From Lachnoanaerobaculum gingivalis (GTDB lineage: Bacteria > Bacillota > Clostridia > Lachnospirales > Lachnospiraceae), in assembly GCF_003862475.1 (NCBI RefSeq), contig NZ_RRCO01000004.1, positions 1 to 64,000 of the forward strand: a stretch of DNA of 64,000 bases. The letters are read 5' to 3'. The notes under the pieces were generated by a model. That model had not been told where the DNA came from. It saw nothing but the letters and a program-made list of their open reading frames with translations, and made no database searches. The position numbers were made by a program, and so were the translations under genes. Shown in pieces: positions 63,270 to 64,000 of the stretch. The number at the start of each line of letters is the position of its first letter. Within the stretch, counting starts at the first letter, position 1.

Positions 63270-64000
63270 GAAAAAGCGGTTCCGTTACCGTCTTTATATG
63301 TCTGATATTTGTCTGTATCAGTGCTTTAATATGTGGACTTTTGGAGTCTGCAAGGACATCGGGAGCAAGATTTTATTTACAGGTGGCAGGAGACTCTGCA
63401 ATTGATTCACTTTTTAGCAGATATCATAGAAAGCTTTGGGAGAATTACAGAATATTCGGTCTGGAAAGTTACAGTGATGAGAATATAAAAGATATGATGC
63501 TTTTGTATATGGACCCTTATATAAAAAACAGCGGAATGTACAGGATTCAAAATCCGCATGTGAATTTAAATAAGAAAATATATTTAAATGACAATGGCGG
63601 CATGTATCTTGAGCAGGAGATTATTGATTATATGGGCCTTGGAACTTTTGAATCAATATTTGACAGTTCTCCCGATAAGCTTTGGAAAGATATAGAAGAT
63701 GCTAAGAGTATGGAAAAGGTTACTTCCGACTATGGCCTCAGTTCAAGAGAAGCAATTGAAGTTGAGAAGGTTTTAAAAAGACTTTCTGAAAATATTTCAG
63801 AACAGGAGAAAATAAGATCTGAAATGAGATCCTCACTTGGTGCAAGAAATCTCACGGAGATAAAAAAGCTTTGTAAGAATCTGAAAAAGGTATTAAAAAA
63901 AGTTCCTGATCTTATAAAAAAGTATGAAAAAAAAGCCGATAAATTATCAAGGAAAATCGGAGAAATAAAAGATAAAAATGCCGAAAGTATTTCGAAACTC
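63266..64000 (+). CDS. TadE/G-like pseudopilin (DUF5702-like), partial
   Basis: At least 245 residues, running off the window. A TTG start overlaps the Flp stop as TTGA. One N-terminal membrane helix (VTVFICLIFVCISALICGLLESAR) with a Glu after it is followed by FYLQVAGDSAIDSLFSRYHRKLWENYRIFGLES, close to the DUF5702 proteins found at this place in Lachnospiraceae tad loci. A long Lys/Glu-rich, probably coiled-coil region begins near residue 160. Confidence 0.75.
   Translation, partial: MRKSGSVTVFICLIFVCISALICGLLESARTSGARFYLQVAGDSAIDSLFSRYHRKLWENYRIFGLESYSDENIKDMMLLYMDPYIKNSGMYRIQNPHVNLNKKIYLNDNGGMYLEQEIIDYMGLGTFESIFDSSPDKLWKDIEDAKSMEKVTSDYGLSSREAIEVEKVLKRLSENISEQEKIRSEMRSSLGARNLTEIKKLCKNLKKVLKKVPDLIKKYEKKADKLSRKIGEIKDKNAESISKL

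Overview
The window looks like chromosomal DNA of a low-G+C, Gram-positive anaerobe of the Lachnospiraceae type. A Lachnoanaerobaculum-like oral member is my best guess, but that is inference only. The support is strongly A/T-ending codons in most genes, a superoxide reductase/rubredoxin pair, LytS/YesM-type and YesN-type two-component pairs, a Gram-positive tad pilus locus, a dnaX-ybaB-recR cluster, a giant MucBP-repeat wall protein and a 6S-like RNA. Most genes lie on the + strand in tight operons with short gaps or 1-26 nt overlaps. There is no sign of prophage or CRISPR. The only clear mobile element is an IS at the left edge.

Layout. 1-1575: ISNCY/IS1202-like insertion sequence. 1604-1811: strong promoter followed by a hairpin-rich transcript with two overlapping tiny ORFs. 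1.8-5.2 kb: HAD phosphatase, zinc-dependent phospholipase-C-like protein, TerD and AIM24 proteins. 5.2-8.9 kb: divergent pair made of an HTH/cytidylyltransferase/choline-kinase fusion and an abundant choline-binding-repeat protein. 9.2-10.2 kb: mscL, desulfoferrodoxin and rubredoxin. 10.3-14.2 kb: small proteins, a rhodanese-TtcA fusion, a phosphoesterase and peptidase T. 14.3-23.3 kb: sulfatase overlapping a two-component system, followed by a NitT/TauT-type ABC importer with two permeases and two unequal ATPases. 23.5-30.6 kb: Rrf2 and LysR regulators, birA, queA, an L,D-transpeptidase, acetyltransferases and three tRNAs (Thr-GGT, Arg-CCG, Lys-CTT). 30.7-41.0 kb: phosphofructokinase, dnaX-ybaB-recR, a giant acidic TPR protein, cvpA, an O-antigen-ligase-like protein and trpS. 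41.1-44.2 kb: metal-responsive operon (ArsR/CzrA-like repressor with two operators, HMA protein, P-type ATPase) running into luxS. 44.4-51.5 kb: one gene for a 2.3-kilo-residue MucBP wall protein. 51.6-51.8 kb: 6S-like RNA. 51.8-58.2 kb: GreA-family factor, dtd, and a YesN/YesM pair with two membrane-anchored sugar-binding proteins but no permease. 58.3 kb to the end: tad pilus operon, cut by the window edge.

How the genes may work together. The 14.3-23.3 kb block reads as an organosulfur acquisition unit: an exported or cytosolic sulfatase, a sensor pair translated with it, an importer of the sulfonate family, and next to it an Rrf2 regulator of the class that includes the cysteine regulator CymR. 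The 5.2-8.9 kb pair links making CDP-choline or a related nucleotide to a protein carrying choline-binding repeats. The 52.8-58.2 kb set resembles the XylFII-LytS-YesN arrangement, in which a tethered sugar-binding protein feeds a histidine kinase.

No single locus is certainly a new system. The best candidates for a closer look are the asymmetric ABC importer with its sulfatase/sensor block, the tiny-ORF transcript beside the IS, the two-binding-protein sensor cassette, the HTH-cytidylyltransferase-kinase fusion, and two genes whose strong ribosome binding sites are not followed by a normal start codon.
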